Positions 8,168 through 16,465 of a stretch of 57,354 nt of DNA are shown one piece after another. The DNA is from Planctomycetota bacterium. GTDB lineage: Bacteria; Planctomycetota; MHYJ01; JACQXL01; JACRIJ01. The notes under the pieces were generated by a model. It saw only the letters and a program-made list of their open reading frames with translations. It had not been told where the DNA came from and made no database searches. The DNA is taken from positions 1-57,354 of the forward strand of contig JACRIJ010000073.1 of NCBI GenBank assembly GCA_016220095.1, written 5' to 3'. Positions within the stretch are counted from its first letter, which is position 1, and every line of letters starts with the position of its first letter. A program made the position numbers and the translations under genes.

Positions 8168-9118
8168 TTATGAACGCATAGTATGCCGGTAACCTTTTTT
8201 TTCCAGCTCTGTTTCTCTGTTGCCGGAACCCAAAAATATGCCTTTTTTGTTATTCCGTATCTGTCCGATTACGGATATTTTTATCCTGCCTTTTGCCCAT
8301 TCAAGTATCTTGCGCGCCTCCTGTTGCGAAGCGGTGAAAAGCAATTCGTAATCCTCGCCGTCGTAAATGCAATGTTCAATCACCGGCCTGCGAGTGCTCC
8401 GGGCGAGTTTTTCTGCCGATGCCGAAACCGGAATAGCATTCTCATAAAGAACCGCGCCTCTGCAGCGGCTCTCTTCCAGTATATGCCCGAGGTCCGCGGC
8501 AAGCCCGTCGCTTATGTCTATCATGGAATGGAGTTTGAACTTGCGGTTAAGGGCAAGGCCTTCTTTTATACGCGGCAGAAAATTCAGATGCCTGCCAAGT
8601 ATGGAACCGCCGAGTGCGCCCGTAACAAGAATGGCGTCGCCGTCTCTGGCGCCGGAACGCGTGACGGGTTTCATGCGGGTCAATCCTATTGCCGTTACGT
8701 TTATCAGGAACAGATTTTTGCCCGAATTTGAAACGTCTCCTCCGATGATTTTGACGTTGAATTTATCCGCTATAAAACGCATTCCTTTGTAAACAGCTTT
8801 CGCGTCCCGCAGGGAACTATTTTGCCCGAAACACACTGCCGCGACGCAGAACGACGGCTCTACGCCCATGGCCGCGATATCGCTTAAACCCCGCGCCATG
8901 GCCTTCCTGCCCGCGAGATACGGTTCCGTTTCCGGCTTAAAATGCACGCCCTCTACAACGGAATCCGTAGTTATCACAACCGACGTTTTACCGAAGGTGT
9001 TTACAACGGCGGAATCATCCCCTATGCCTACGACATAGTTTTCAGGCAATTGCGGGGTATGTTCGCGTATCCATTGGATAAAATCAATTTCTGTCGGCGG
9101 TTTTTTGGCTGATGTCAT
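8168..9118 (-). CDS. thiL: Thiamine-monophosphate kinase ThiL
   Basis: ThiL phosphorylates thiamine monophosphate to the active cofactor thiamine diphosphate. The protein is 316 residues, normal for the family. Visible motifs are GIGDDSAVV (about 32-40), ITTDSVVEGVHF (about 49-60), ARGLSDIAAMG, the G-rich VTGALGGS, and MIDISDGLAADL (about 200-211). The last carries the conserved Asp-Gly of the AIR-synthase/ThiL fold. The gene has its own predicted promoter, which places the transcript start almost on the ATG. tsaE lies downstream after a 231-base repeat-filled gap. Confidence 0.95.
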   Translation of the reverse strand: MTSAKKPPTEIDFIQWIREHTPQLPENYVVGIGDDSAVVNTFGKTSVVITTDSVVEGVHFKPETEPYLAGRKAMARGLSDIAAMGVEPSFCVAAVCFGQNSSLRDAKAVYKGMRFIADKFNVKIIGGDVSNSGKNLFLINVTAIGLTRMKPVTRSGARDGDAILVTGALGGSILGRHLNFLPRIKEGLALNRKFKLHSMIDISDGLAADLGHILEESRCRGAVLYENAIPVSASAEKLARSTRRPVIEHCIYDGEDYELLFTASQQEARKILEWAKGRIKISVIGQIRNNKKGIFLGSGNRETELEKKGYRHTMRS

Positions 9119-9124
9119 GTAATA

Positions 9125-9153
9125 AAATTACCATACCAGCGCCGTTTTATCAA
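9125..9153 (-). promoter_or_regulatory. Promoter of thiL (probable leaderless start)
   Basis: On the minus strand TTGATA (9153-9148), 17 bp, TAATTT (9130-9125). Transcription would begin about six or seven bases further on, at the ATG at 9118. No Shine-Dalgarno sequence fits in the space. The -10 box is a weak match, so confidence is moderate. Confidence 0.4.
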
Positions 9154-9161
9154 GTTTTTTC

Positions 9162-9190
9162 TTGCCTTGAGGCGCTAAAAATACTATACT
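9162..9190 (+). promoter_or_regulatory. Promoter of the deoxyhypusine-synthase-like gene
   Basis: TTGCCT (9162-9167), 17 bp, TATACT (9185-9190), which fires divergently from the thiL promoter. The leader from about 9197 to 9290 contains a 'cgtcctcgcgccttcgtggc' repeat word and then AAGGAC shortly before the ATG at 9291. Confidence 0.45.
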
Positions 9191-9290
9191 AAATTTGTTG
9201 CCATGAGGACAAAAACTGTAATAGTCGTCCTTCGCGTCCTCGCGCCTTCGTGGCAATAGTTTTTGATTACTTTATGACAAAGGACTTATT

Positions 9291-10226
9291 ATGACCGCGA
9301 AAAAATACAATCTGAAAACCTATTCCTTGCGCAAACGGAAGAATCTCGTAAAGGCATCCGATTTTGCCAAAATCCACAGGCCGTTCGCGCAATTCTCGGA
9401 ATTTTTTAATTGCCTGCCCAACATCCTTGCCGCAAAAGGCTTGCGCGAACTCGTGGACGACATCGTGCGCGCGCATAGGAACGGCAAGCAGGTCGTTTTC
9501 GCCTTCGGCGGGCACGTAGTCAAATCGGGCACCTCGCCGGTGGTCATTGACCTTATAAACCGCGGCATAATCACAGCCATCGTCACCCACGGCGCCGGAG
9601 CAATCCATGATTACGAAATCTCGCTGATAGGCGAAACCTCGGAAGACGTGGAAGAAAGCATAAAGAACGGCTCTTTCGGCATGTCCAGGGAAACATCCGG
9701 GGCCTTTGCCGCGGCCTGCCGCAGGGGCGCTAAAAACAATTGCGGCCTTGGCCGGGCCATGGGCGAAATCATTTGGAAAAGCCAAAATAAATTCGCTTCC
9801 CAAAGCATACTTGCCGCCGCAGTAAAACAAAACATACCGGCCGCGGTGCTTGCCGCCATCGGTACTGATATTACGCACGCGCATCCGGGATTGCGCGGCG
9901 AAGACCTCGGAAAAAGTTCGCTTATTGATTTTCATAAAGTCATTGAAACCGTAAAAAAACTCCAGCACGGGGTATGGATAAACGCGGGTTCCGCCGTAAT
10001 ACTTCCGGAGGTATTCCTTAAAGCCGTATCCGCCGCGCGAAACCTCGGGGCAAGGCTGACGGATTTCACGACGGCTAATATGGATATGATTCAACACTAC
10101 AGGCCGAAAATGAACGTGCTGGGAAGGCCTTCGCCTAAGGGCATAGCGCTCACGGGCCACCACGAGATAATGCTGCCTCTGCTGAGAGCGGCGGTGGTGA
10201 CAAGATTATGTAGATTTAAAGATTAG
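9291..10226 (+). CDS. Deoxyhypusine-synthase-family protein
   Basis: A 311-residue protein of the deoxyhypusine synthase fold, an NAD-binding family. It shows the family's FAFGGHVVKSG segment (about 76-86), VTHGAGAIHDYEISL (about 104-118), a Gly-Met-Ser-Arg segment, and the C-terminal NAGSAVILPEVFLKA (about 232-246). Bacteria use EF-P and have no eIF5A, so the usual substrate should be missing. Bacterial members are generally thought to act on polyamines or other substrates. I could not place the lysine that carries the aminobutyl group in eIF5A-modifying enzymes. The gene is monocistronic and divergent from thiL. The family call is firm; the reaction is unknown. Confidence 0.8.
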   Translation: MTAKKYNLKTYSLRKRKNLVKASDFAKIHRPFAQFSEFFNCLPNILAAKGLRELVDDIVRAHRNGKQVVFAFGGHVVKSGTSPVVIDLINRGIITAIVTHGAGAIHDYEISLIGETSEDVEESIKNGSFGMSRETSGAFAAACRRGAKNNCGLGRAMGEIIWKSQNKFASQSILAAAVKQNIPAAVLAAIGTDITHAHPGLRGEDLGKSSLIDFHKVIETVKKLQHGVWINAGSAVILPEVFLKAVSAARNLGARLTDFTTANMDMIQHYRPKMNVLGRPSPKGIALTGHHEIMLPLLRAAVVTRLCRFKD

Positions 10227-10369
10227 AAGAGTCTAAGATTGGAAGATTACGGCTGCTATGCGATTAAAAGATTGCCAAGATTACAGGATTTTAAGATTAC
10301 GAACACTACGCGATTAAAAAATTGCGAGTTACAATGATTATAAAGATTGCTATGATTGGAGATGCTATG
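10227..10369. repeat. GATT-word repeat array, left of the S23 gene
   Basis: A tract built of 'gattaaaagattgc / aagattacgg' words. AAGATTACGGCTGCTATGCG and the following bases (10243-10273) are matched in inverted orientation by 10836-10871 on the other side of the four-helix-bundle gene. The tract runs directly into that gene's start codon. Confidence 0.65.
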
Positions 10370-10729
10370 ATGATTGAGAGATTTGAAGATTTAGAAGTAT
10401 GGCAATTGTCGAGAAAGCTTGTAAAAGACGTATACGAACTAACTTCCGGCAATAAATTTCAAAACGATTTCAATCTATGCCGGCACATGCAGAAAACTGC
10501 AGTATCCATAATGTCCAATATTGCCGAAGGTTTTGAAAGACAAAGCAAAAAGGAATTTATACGTTTTTTATATACGGCAAAAGGATCTTGTGGAGAACTA
10601 AGGAGTCAGTTATACGTTGCGTTTGATTTGACGTATATTGAAGAGAATGGTTTTAATGAAATTTTCTCTTTGACGGAACTGATATCAAAATCAATCGCCG
10701 GATTTATCAAATACCTTAGAAAATTCTAA
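10370..10729 (+). CDS. Four-helix-bundle protein, S23/IVP type
   Basis: A 119-residue helical protein with the family signature FEDLEVWQLSRKLV near the start, the central NIAEGFERQSKKEFIRFLYTAKGSCGELRSQL (read in parts) and a final helix ending near FIKYLRKF. Relatives are encoded in intervening sequences of 23S rRNA in some bacteria and as free genes in many uncultivated lineages; they bind no known substrate with certainty. The start is taken at the ATG at 10370 (or 10367), since the upstream in-frame part (from 10322) is made of repeat words. It is flanked by inverted GATT-word arrays, which suggests it moves or moved as a cassette. Confidence 0.85.
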   Translation: MIERFEDLEVWQLSRKLVKDVYELTSGNKFQNDFNLCRHMQKTAVSIMSNIAEGFERQSKKEFIRFLYTAKGSCGELRSQLYVAFDLTYIEENGFNEIFSLTELISKSIAGFIKYLRKF

Positions 10730-10737
10730 AATGCGAA

Positions 10738-10952
10738 GACGCCGAGATTCCAAGATGAAAAGATTCCAAGACAAGAAGGCATGAACTGTAATCTTTAAAT
10801 CTTAGAATCGTATAACCGTAATCTTCCAATCTTGGAATCTTTTAATCTTAGAATCGCATAGCCGTAATCTTATAATTTTCGTAATCTTTAATCTTTGAAT
10901 CGCGTAACCGTAATCTTCCAATCTTGAAATCTTTTAATCTTAGAATCGTTAA
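10738..10952. repeat. GATT-word repeat array, right of the S23 gene
   Basis: An array of 'aatcttttaatcttagaatcg' and 'gtaatcttccaatcttg' units. Near-identical units of about 100 bp recur within it (about 10800-10860 against 10895-10950). The stretch 10836-10871 is the inverted partner of 10243-10273. It ends three bases before mnmA, which therefore lacks an ordinary leader. Confidence 0.65.
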
Positions 10953-10954
10953 GT

Positions 10955-12028
10955 ATGTTGATAGTAACCGCCATGAGCGGCGGCGTGGATTCTTCCGTTG
11001 CCGCCTATCTGCTAAAAAAACAAGGGCATGAAGTCATCGGACTCTTCATGAGTTCCGGCATTGAAACTACCGCATGCACCGGCAAAAAACTATGTTGCAG
11101 TGCGGAAGACGCCCGGGACGCGAGAAGAACCGCAGAAAAAATCGGCATTCCGTTTTATTCAGTGGATTTCAGCCTGGATTTTGACAAGCTAATCCGGTAT
11201 TTCTGCGACGAATACAATGCGGGCCGGACGCCGAACCCGTGCATCATATGCAATCAGGAACTGAAGTTCGGCAAATTGCTTGAATACGCGAATTCCATCG
11301 GCGCGGACGCCATTGCCACGGGTCATTATGCATCGGTTGTAAAAATCAACGGCCGGTTTTCCATAAAGAGAGCGAAGGATCCGTTAAAGGACCAGTCTTA
11401 CGTGCTTTTTTCCCTGTCGCAGGAACAGTTATCAAGAACCGTATTGCCGCTCGGCGGAATAATAAAAACCGAAATCCGCAGGATTGCCGCTGATGCGAAC
11501 CTGCCTGTAAAAGACAAACCGGAAAGCCAGGATGTCTGTTTCGTGCCGGACAATGATTACCGCACGCTGTTGGAACGCAGGACGCCTGGAGCCGCAAAAC
11601 GCGGCGAAGTGCGGGATACCGCGGGTAAATTGCTCGGTTATCACAACGGTTTCCAGTTTTACACTATCGGCCAGCGCCAGGGGTTGGGCATTGCGCTGGG
11701 AAAACCCGCGTACGTAATACGCATAGATGCCGCGTCAAATACAGTAGTGCTGGGCGATGACAAAGAGCTTTTCAAAGACCGCCTTACAGCGGACAAATTA
11801 AATTGGACCTCAATTAACGGCCTTAAAGAAACGGAAAGCATTGACGTCCTTGCCCAAATAAGGTATCATCATACGGCGGCAAAGGCCACGGTGCATTATG
11901 CCGGCCCTGACAGCGTTACGGCAGTTTTCAATGAACCCCAGAGGGCTATAACGCCGGGACAGGCCGTGGTATTTTACGACAATGAAGGCGTTGTTATAGG
12001 CGGGGGATGGATTTCCAAAAATGAATAA
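10955..12028 (+). CDS. mnmA: tRNA-specific 2-thiouridylase MnmA
   Basis: MnmA thiolates the wobble uridine (s2U34) of Lys, Glu and Gln tRNAs, using ATP and sulfur passed by a relay. The 357-residue protein has the PP-loop SGGVDSS (8-14), the catalytic cysteine in NPCIIC (C96) and the second cysteine in SQDVCF (C195), both at the positions expected from the E. coli enzyme. It also has the typical FYTIGQRQGLGIA segment and a C-terminal beta barrel. The ATG at 10955 directly abuts the GATT-word array and no Shine-Dalgarno sequence is visible, so its expression signal may lie within the repeats. Confidence 0.96.
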   Translation: MLIVTAMSGGVDSSVAAYLLKKQGHEVIGLFMSSGIETTACTGKKLCCSAEDARDARRTAEKIGIPFYSVDFSLDFDKLIRYFCDEYNAGRTPNPCIICNQELKFGKLLEYANSIGADAIATGHYASVVKINGRFSIKRAKDPLKDQSYVLFSLSQEQLSRTVLPLGGIIKTEIRRIAADANLPVKDKPESQDVCFVPDNDYRTLLERRTPGAAKRGEVRDTAGKLLGYHNGFQFYTIGQRQGLGIALGKPAYVIRIDAASNTVVLGDDKELFKDRLTADKLNWTSINGLKETESIDVLAQIRYHHTAAKATVHYAGPDSVTAVFNEPQRAITPGQAVVFYDNEGVVIGGGWISKNE

Positions 12029-12122
12029 TGAAAAATGAAGAATGAATGGCGAGACGATGAGTTCCGAATCCTGAAGTCGAAAATCCGAGAGCTGTGACTC
12101 AGTGTTGCGGAAAGACAATAAT

Positions 12123-12695
12123 ATGGAAGAATGTGAAAAGTGTTTGAAATGCGGCGGAAGTATTAAACAGGGCGATATGTTTTGCAGTGCCTGTGGAAGT
12201 GAAGTTACGTCGGCAAAATCCGAAAAGGCGCCCGCCGTTGAAAATCTTCACGAACTGGAATTAGCAAAGAAATATTCTAAAGCCATTAATAACGGCAGAC
12301 AGGCGATATTAGTAATAATCATTTTATACGCTATATGCGTAGTCTTAGCGATAATCCTGCTCAAAATCGCCGCCCAGCAGAATCAAAAAATTGAATCCTT
12401 CGGAATATTTATTCTAATTTTTATCGCAGTGCTGTTTATGGCAATCTATATTGCATTGTGGGCATGGGCAAAAACAAAACCTTTTCCGGCAATATTAACC
12501 GCACTGTGTATTTATTCTGTTCTTATTACGATTAATCTTGTTGCCACAATGGTGTATACTCCCAATATGGCTTTTGCAGTAATGATATGGATTCTTATCA
12601 GTATTAAAATTATCAGCGTTTTATCCAAAGGCATCACGGCCGCTTACAGATACGAAAAACTAATTGATGCCGGAAAGGGCGCATCAAATGAATGA
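12123..12695 (+). CDS. Zinc-ribbon membrane protein (first of three)
   Basis: A 190-residue protein. It starts with a zinc ribbon (CLKCGGSIKQGDMFCSACGS, cysteine pairs near residues 7-10 and 21-24), then a short linker and four hydrophobic segments between about 55 and 175. The start at 12123 begins with MEEC; an upstream TTG at 12102 is less likely. Its stop overlaps the next start by eight bases, giving a tightly coupled operon of three zinc-ribbon membrane proteins. Function unknown; the downstream protease of the trio suggests a membrane quality-control or processing role, but this is only context. Confidence 0.75.
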   Translation: MEECEKCLKCGGSIKQGDMFCSACGSEVTSAKSEKAPAVENLHELELAKKYSKAINNGRQAILVIIILYAICVVLAIILLKIAAQQNQKIESFGIFILIFIAVLFMAIYIALWAWAKTKPFPAILTALCIYSVLITINLVATMVYTPNMAFAVMIWILISIKIISVLSKGITAAYRYEKLIDAGKGASNE

Positions 12696-13299
12696 ACCTG
12701 TTCAATGTCCTAAATGCGGTAGCGCGGCTGTAAAGGGGGACGACTTCTGCGGCCAGTGCGGGCACAAACTCGCACTGCTTGCAAGGTACAGGCTGAAGCA
12801 ATCCGGCGAGAGATTCAGTACGCGTTACGCAAAGGATGTTTACGGAGGCAATATAAAATCAGGCAGAGGCGCGATACTGGCGGTCACCATCATCCTGGCC
12901 ATAACCGGCATTTTCCTTATCACCGCTTCTGACAGAAGGGAGGAAGACGGCACGGCCGCAGCGATAGCGGTTTTTATTATCGCGGGTGTTTTTTTCGCGC
13001 TCTGGTTCTGGGCAAAAATCCAGCCGTTTCCGGCAAGTTTGACGGCGTTTATTCTTTTTATTTCACTGATAGGCATTAATATCGCGTTTGATCCAACCAC
13101 TCTGGCGCAGGGTTTCCTTGTCAAAATAGTAATTTTATCGCTTTTATTGCGCGCGATTACTTCATCGTATAAATACAAACGGCTGATTGAAGAAGACGCG
13201 GCGCAGAGGATTCCCGTAAAAACCGCACCCTCGCAAGAACAGGACCCCGTTGTTTCGGAACCGGCTGATAAACCGCCTGAGGAACCGCAAAATGAATAA
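12688..13299 (+). CDS. Zinc-ribbon membrane protein (second of three)
   Basis: A 203-residue paralogue of the preceding protein. Its zinc ribbon (CPKCGSAAVKGDDFCGQCGH) is followed by a linker and four membrane segments between about 50 and 165, then a Pro/Glu/Ala-rich cytoplasmic-type tail. The shared segment A.TKPFPA/A.IQPFPA before the third hydrophobic stretch indicates that the two arose by duplication. The start at ATG 12688 overlaps the upstream stop by eight bases and has GGAAAGG at about 12671. Its own stop overlaps the next start by eight bases in the same way. Confidence 0.75.
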   Translation: MNEPVQCPKCGSAAVKGDDFCGQCGHKLALLARYRLKQSGERFSTRYAKDVYGGNIKSGRGAILAVTIILAITGIFLITASDRREEDGTAAAIAVFIIAGVFFALWFWAKIQPFPASLTAFILFISLIGINIAFDPTTLAQGFLVKIVILSLLLRAITSSYKYKRLIEEDAAQRIPVKTAPSQEQDPVVSEPADKPPEEPQNE

Positions 13300-14239
13300 C
13301 ACCGGCAATCACGCCGATAAACAAGGTGGCAAAGAAAACATTCAGGAATTGATACTGCTCGACGTAATCTGCGAACATTGCAGGAATAAAATGCGTCCGG
13401 AGGCAAACTTCTGCCCCGTCTGCGGCCGCTCTGCAAAAGGCAGGGTTCCCGTCGTATTATGCGTCCAGTGCCGGAACAAATTGCGGCCGGACGTAAAATT
13501 CTGCACGCGCTGCGGACATCCTGTCGGCCAACCCAAAAAACAGCCCCCGGCGCCGTTCTACACCACTCCGCAATTCATCAACCGCATGAACCGCGATATC
13601 TCCGTGCTTAAAAACATCATCATACTGTTCGTCATTTTGATTGCCGTCAATATTATCGGTTACCTCACAATTAACGAAGCCGATACGTCTTTTTTTACAT
13701 TCTTCGGGTTTGAAATTTTTGACAGCGCGCTGATAATTGCCTGGCTCCTGGTTTTCCACAGAAATATCCTGGACATTTATTATAATCTGGATTGCGGCAT
13801 ACGGAAATACGCGGTAGTGCTAATAGCCGCGATACCGGTTTATATAGCGGTGCATTTCGTAGTAGTGTTGCTGACCAGTTTGCTGAAAACGGAATCCCTG
13901 AACTATACCAAATCGTATTATGAAGACGGTTACGGATACCTTACGGTAATACTCTCAATATGCCTCCAACCGGCGCTGATAGAAGAAACGGCCTTCCGGG
14001 GAATAATACATACGTCATTAAGAAAATTCATGGGCGTGAAGGAAACAATCATCGTAACTTCAGCGGCATTCGCTATACTGCATTTCGCGCCGATAAGTTT
14101 TTTATACCTGTTCCTGCTGGGAGTGTATTTCAGCGCCCTGCGGCACTGGTCAAACAGCCTGTATCCGCCGATGCTGGCGCATTTCCTGCATAATTTCCTG
14201 TGCATAGCACAGGAAACGTACAAAATACTGCCGGAATGA
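13292..14239 (+). CDS. CPBP-family intramembrane metalloprotease with double zinc ribbon
   Basis: A 315-residue protein. Two zinc ribbons lie at the N-terminus (ICEHCRNKMRPEANFCPVCG and LCVQCRNKLRPDVKFCTRCG), followed by about seven membrane segments. The CPBP/Abi (CAAX-protease-like) motifs are visible: IEETAFRG (the EExxxR motif, about residue 236), ILHFAP with the first histidine, and LAHFLHNF near the end with the second. Such enzymes cleave peptides within the membrane. It is the last gene of an operon with two zinc-ribbon membrane proteins. The domain call is strong; the substrate is unknown. Confidence 0.88.
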   Translation: MNNTGNHADKQGGKENIQELILLDVICEHCRNKMRPEANFCPVCGRSAKGRVPVVLCVQCRNKLRPDVKFCTRCGHPVGQPKKQPPAPFYTTPQFINRMNRDISVLKNIIILFVILIAVNIIGYLTINEADTSFFTFFGFEIFDSALIIAWLLVFHRNILDIYYNLDCGIRKYAVVLIAAIPVYIAVHFVVVLLTSLLKTESLNYTKSYYEDGYGYLTVILSICLQPALIEETAFRGIIHTSLRKFMGVKETIIVTSAAFAILHFAPISFLYLFLLGVYFSALRHWSNSLYPPMLAHFLHNFLCIAQETYKILPE

Positions 14240-14271
14240 AAACTGCGACTGCTTAATAAACGCAGCAGTTT
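14240..14271. terminator. Terminator hairpin between convergent genes
   Basis: AAACTG (14240-14245) and CTGC pair with GCAG and CAGTTT (14266-14271), with a three-base bulge on the left and a loop of about nine bases. It fills the 45-base gap between the convergent CPBP and clpP genes and may serve both strands; the T tract is weak. Confidence 0.45.
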
Positions 14272-14284
14272 CAAAAAACCCGCA

Positions 14285-14887
14285 TTACTTCTTAGCCGTC
14301 TTCAAAGATTCAATGACTTCATCCACAAGCCCGTAATCTTTGGCTTCCTGCGCCGACATAAAGAAATCCCTGTCCGCGTCCTTCAGTATTTTTTCAACCG
14401 GCTGGCCTGTATGTTTGGAAAGTATCTGGGACAATTTCTGTTTCATCTTCTGTATTTCATCCGCCTGTATCTGGATGTCGGAAGCCGTCCCCTGCGCTCC
14501 GCCCCACGGCTGATGAATCATTATCCTGGAATGCGGAAGTGAATAACGCTTGCCTTTAGCGCCTGCGGCAAGTATAAGAGCGCCCATGCTGGACGCCTGG
14601 CCGATGCAATATGTCGCCACATCGCATCCTACGAACTGCATGGTATCGTAAATCGCCAAACCCGCGGTCACTGACCCGCCGGGGCTGTTGATATAAATGC
14701 TTATGTCCTGATTTTTGCTTTCGCTGTAAAGGAATATTATCTGCGCGACTATAAGATTGGCGTAGTAATCGTCTATTGCCGCGCCGCCGATGAACACGAT
14801 ACGGTCTTTCAAAAGCCGCGACCATATATCATAGGACCTTTCGCCGCGGCCGGTTTTTTCCACTACAATGGGAACTAAATAACTCAT
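14285..14887 (-). CDS. clpP: ATP-dependent Clp protease proteolytic subunit ClpP
   Basis: ClpP is the serine peptidase core that degrades proteins fed to it by Clp ATPases in the cytoplasm. The 200-residue protein has the full triad: S100 in GQASSMGA, H125 in [10 protein letters not shown] and D174 in DRDFFMS. The Gly-rich SPGGSV is at about 68-73. It has a clear AAGGAG site just before the ATG and follows tig by 23 bases, the common tig-clpP order. No clpX follows; the next gene is convergent. Confidence 0.97.
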   Translation of the reverse strand: MSYLVPIVVEKTGRGERSYDIWSRLLKDRIVFIGGAAIDDYYANLIVAQIIFLYSESKNQDISIYINSPGGSVTAGLAIYDTMQFVGCDVATYCIGQASSMGALILAAGAKGKRYSLPHSRIMIHQPWGGAQGTASDIQIQADEIQKMKQKLSQILSKHTGQPVEKILKDADRDFFMSAQEAKDYGLVDEVIESLKTAKK

Positions 14888-14910
14888 ATCAATCTCCTTA
14901 GCAAAAGCCG

Positions 14911-16224
14911 TTATTTCCCGCTTTTCTTCGCGGGTTCTTCGGTCAAAACCGCCTTTTCCATCAGGAAGCCCATAACCTTTTCTTCCTTTATCTGGTTCCT
15001 CAGCGATTTCATCATTCCCTGTTTTTCAAAATATTCCTTGACCTCATTGACACTCTGGTTATAATACCGCGCCATCATGTCAATCCTGGTGTTGACGTCG
15101 TTCTCGGTAACGAATATCTTTTCCTTATCGGCGATATAATCCAGGACAAAATGGAGTTTCATGTTGCGCGTCACTTTTTCCTTTGACGAGGATTCAAGCT
15201 TGCCAAGCTGTTCCTTTATGGCCTCCTCCGGGAATCCCTGCGAACGCATGTCAATTTCGGCCTTATAGATATAATTCTGCGTCTCCGCTTCAAAAAGCTT
15301 TTCAGGCAATTCAAAATTGACCTTGGACAGCAGGATTTCTTCAACCTTGCGCACGTTATCGCGGCGCGCCTCGTTTTCCTTGTTGACCGAAACGCGTTTC
15401 GTAATTTCAGACCGCAGGACATCTAATGATTCAAAGCCGTTATCTTTAGCCCACTGATCGGTTATTTCCGGAAGCTTTTTTTCTTTGATTTCTTTTATGG
15501 CGATAGTCAGAAGGGCGGACTTGCCCGCGAATTCCTTTTTCGGAAACTTATCCGGAATTTTCATATCCATCGTAAAAACGCCGCCCGGGCGCTTGTTTTT
15601 AAGGCCGTCGTCAAGCCGCGTTTCCCTCTCGCCGAACAGGGCGAGCTTGTCGTTTATCCAGATTTCGGAATTGGGTTCGTTCATGACAGCTTTGTCTTCG
15701 CAGATTATTTTCTGGTCTACGACCAGCAGGTCGTTCATCTGGGAAGGCCTGTCAACCGGGATGAGTTCGGCGTAATTCTCGCGCACGGCGGCAATGCCGG
15801 CGTCAATTTCCTCATTGTTAATTTCAATTTTCGGCTTGGACAGCGCGATACCGGTGTAGTCTTTGACTTCAAAGTCCGGCTTAATCTCTATTTCAACGCT
15901 GAATTTAAATGGCGCGTTTTCCTGAAATTCAATCTTGGTGAAATCCACGTCCGGCATATAGACCGGGTCCAGGTTATTGTCTTTAACGGCCTGTTCGTAG
16001 CCTTTTTGTATAATTTCCTGTTTTACGTCGTCCTTGAGGGTTTTGCCGTATTTTTTCTCCAGAAGGACCCGCGGGGCGCGGCCCTTCCTGAAGCCGGGTA
16101 TTGAAACGGTATTGTTTAATTCGGCGTATTTCGCGTCAAATTCACTGCCGATCTCCTCAGCGGTATATTCCATTTCAATTTTAACCACGCAGGGAGACAG
16201 TTTTTCTGTTTTTGTCGTAACCAC
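14911..16224 (-). CDS. tig: Trigger factor (ribosome-associated chaperone and prolyl isomerase)
   Basis: Trigger factor binds nascent chains at the ribosome exit. The start is placed at a GTG (16224), giving 437 residues, close to the usual 430. AAGGAT (16240-16235 on the minus strand) lies ten bases upstream. The long upstream extension to 16419 would overlap the promoter and has no homology-like pattern. The ribosome-binding loop reads GFRKGRAPR (about 43-51). The central region is weakly FKBP-like, with an insert ([12 protein letters not shown]) unlike a standard PPIase active site. The C-terminal helical arm ends in a Lys-rich tail. It forms an operon with clpP, driven by a good promoter. 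Confidence 0.93.
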   Translation of the reverse strand: MVTTKTEKLSPCVVKIEMEYTAEEIGSEFDAKYAELNNTVSIPGFRKGRAPRVLLEKKYGKTLKDDVKQEIIQKGYEQAVKDNNLDPVYMPDVDFTKIEFQENAPFKFSVEIEIKPDFEVKDYTGIALSKPKIEINNEEIDAGIAAVRENYAELIPVDRPSQMNDLLVVDQKIICEDKAVMNEPNSEIWINDKLALFGERETRLDDGLKNKRPGGVFTMDMKIPDKFPKKEFAGKSALLTIAIKEIKEKKLPEITDQWAKDNGFESLDVLRSEITKRVSVNKENEARRDNVRKVEEILLSKVNFELPEKLFEAETQNYIYKAEIDMRSQGFPEEAIKEQLGKLESSSKEKVTRNMKLHFVLDYIADKEKIFVTENDVNTRIDMMARYYNQSVNEVKEYFEKQGMMKSLRNQIKEEKVMGFLMEKAVLTEEPAKKSGK

Positions 16225-16279
16225 GGTCGTAAAAATCCTTAAAAAATTGTTGAAAACGCATACCTGTAAAAGATTTGGA

Positions 16280-16308
16280 ATTATAACCTTTCCGCGCATT
16301 TTCGTCAA
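16280..16308 (-). promoter_or_regulatory. Promoter of tig-clpP
   Basis: On the minus strand TTGACG (16308-16303), 17 bp, TATAAT (16285-16280). It gives a leader of about 50 bases before the GTG start at 16224 and lies inside the extension that a longer tig frame would need, which supports the shorter start. Confidence 0.7.
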
Positions 16309-16369
16309 GGAAAAACGATTTGTCTCTGTAAAGCCTGAAAATTTGAAAAACCCCCAAACATCAAAAAAC

Positions 16370-16397
16370 TTGATTAAAAAAACAGTCCTGTTAGAAT
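16370..16397 (+). promoter_or_regulatory. Promoter of the flavoprotein-ferredoxin-MFS operon
   Basis: TTGATT (16370-16375), 16 bp, TAGAAT (16392-16397), divergent from the tig promoter. The leader contains AAGGAA (about 16450) before the ATG at 16466. Confidence 0.45.
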
Positions 16398-16465
16398 GTG
16401 ATGTTTTGAAAAGATGCAAAAAGACTTAGTCTGCGAAAGCGCTTTGGAAAAGGAATCAAACTGAA

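Noticed and set aside
10738..10952. Possible CRISPR array of GATT words
   Set aside because: The units are not identical, the spacers are also repeat words, and no cas gene is present.
14911..16419. Trigger factor starting at 16419
   Set aside because: The extra 65 residues cross the promoter at 16280-16308; the GTG at 16224 has an AAGGAT site and gives the normal length.
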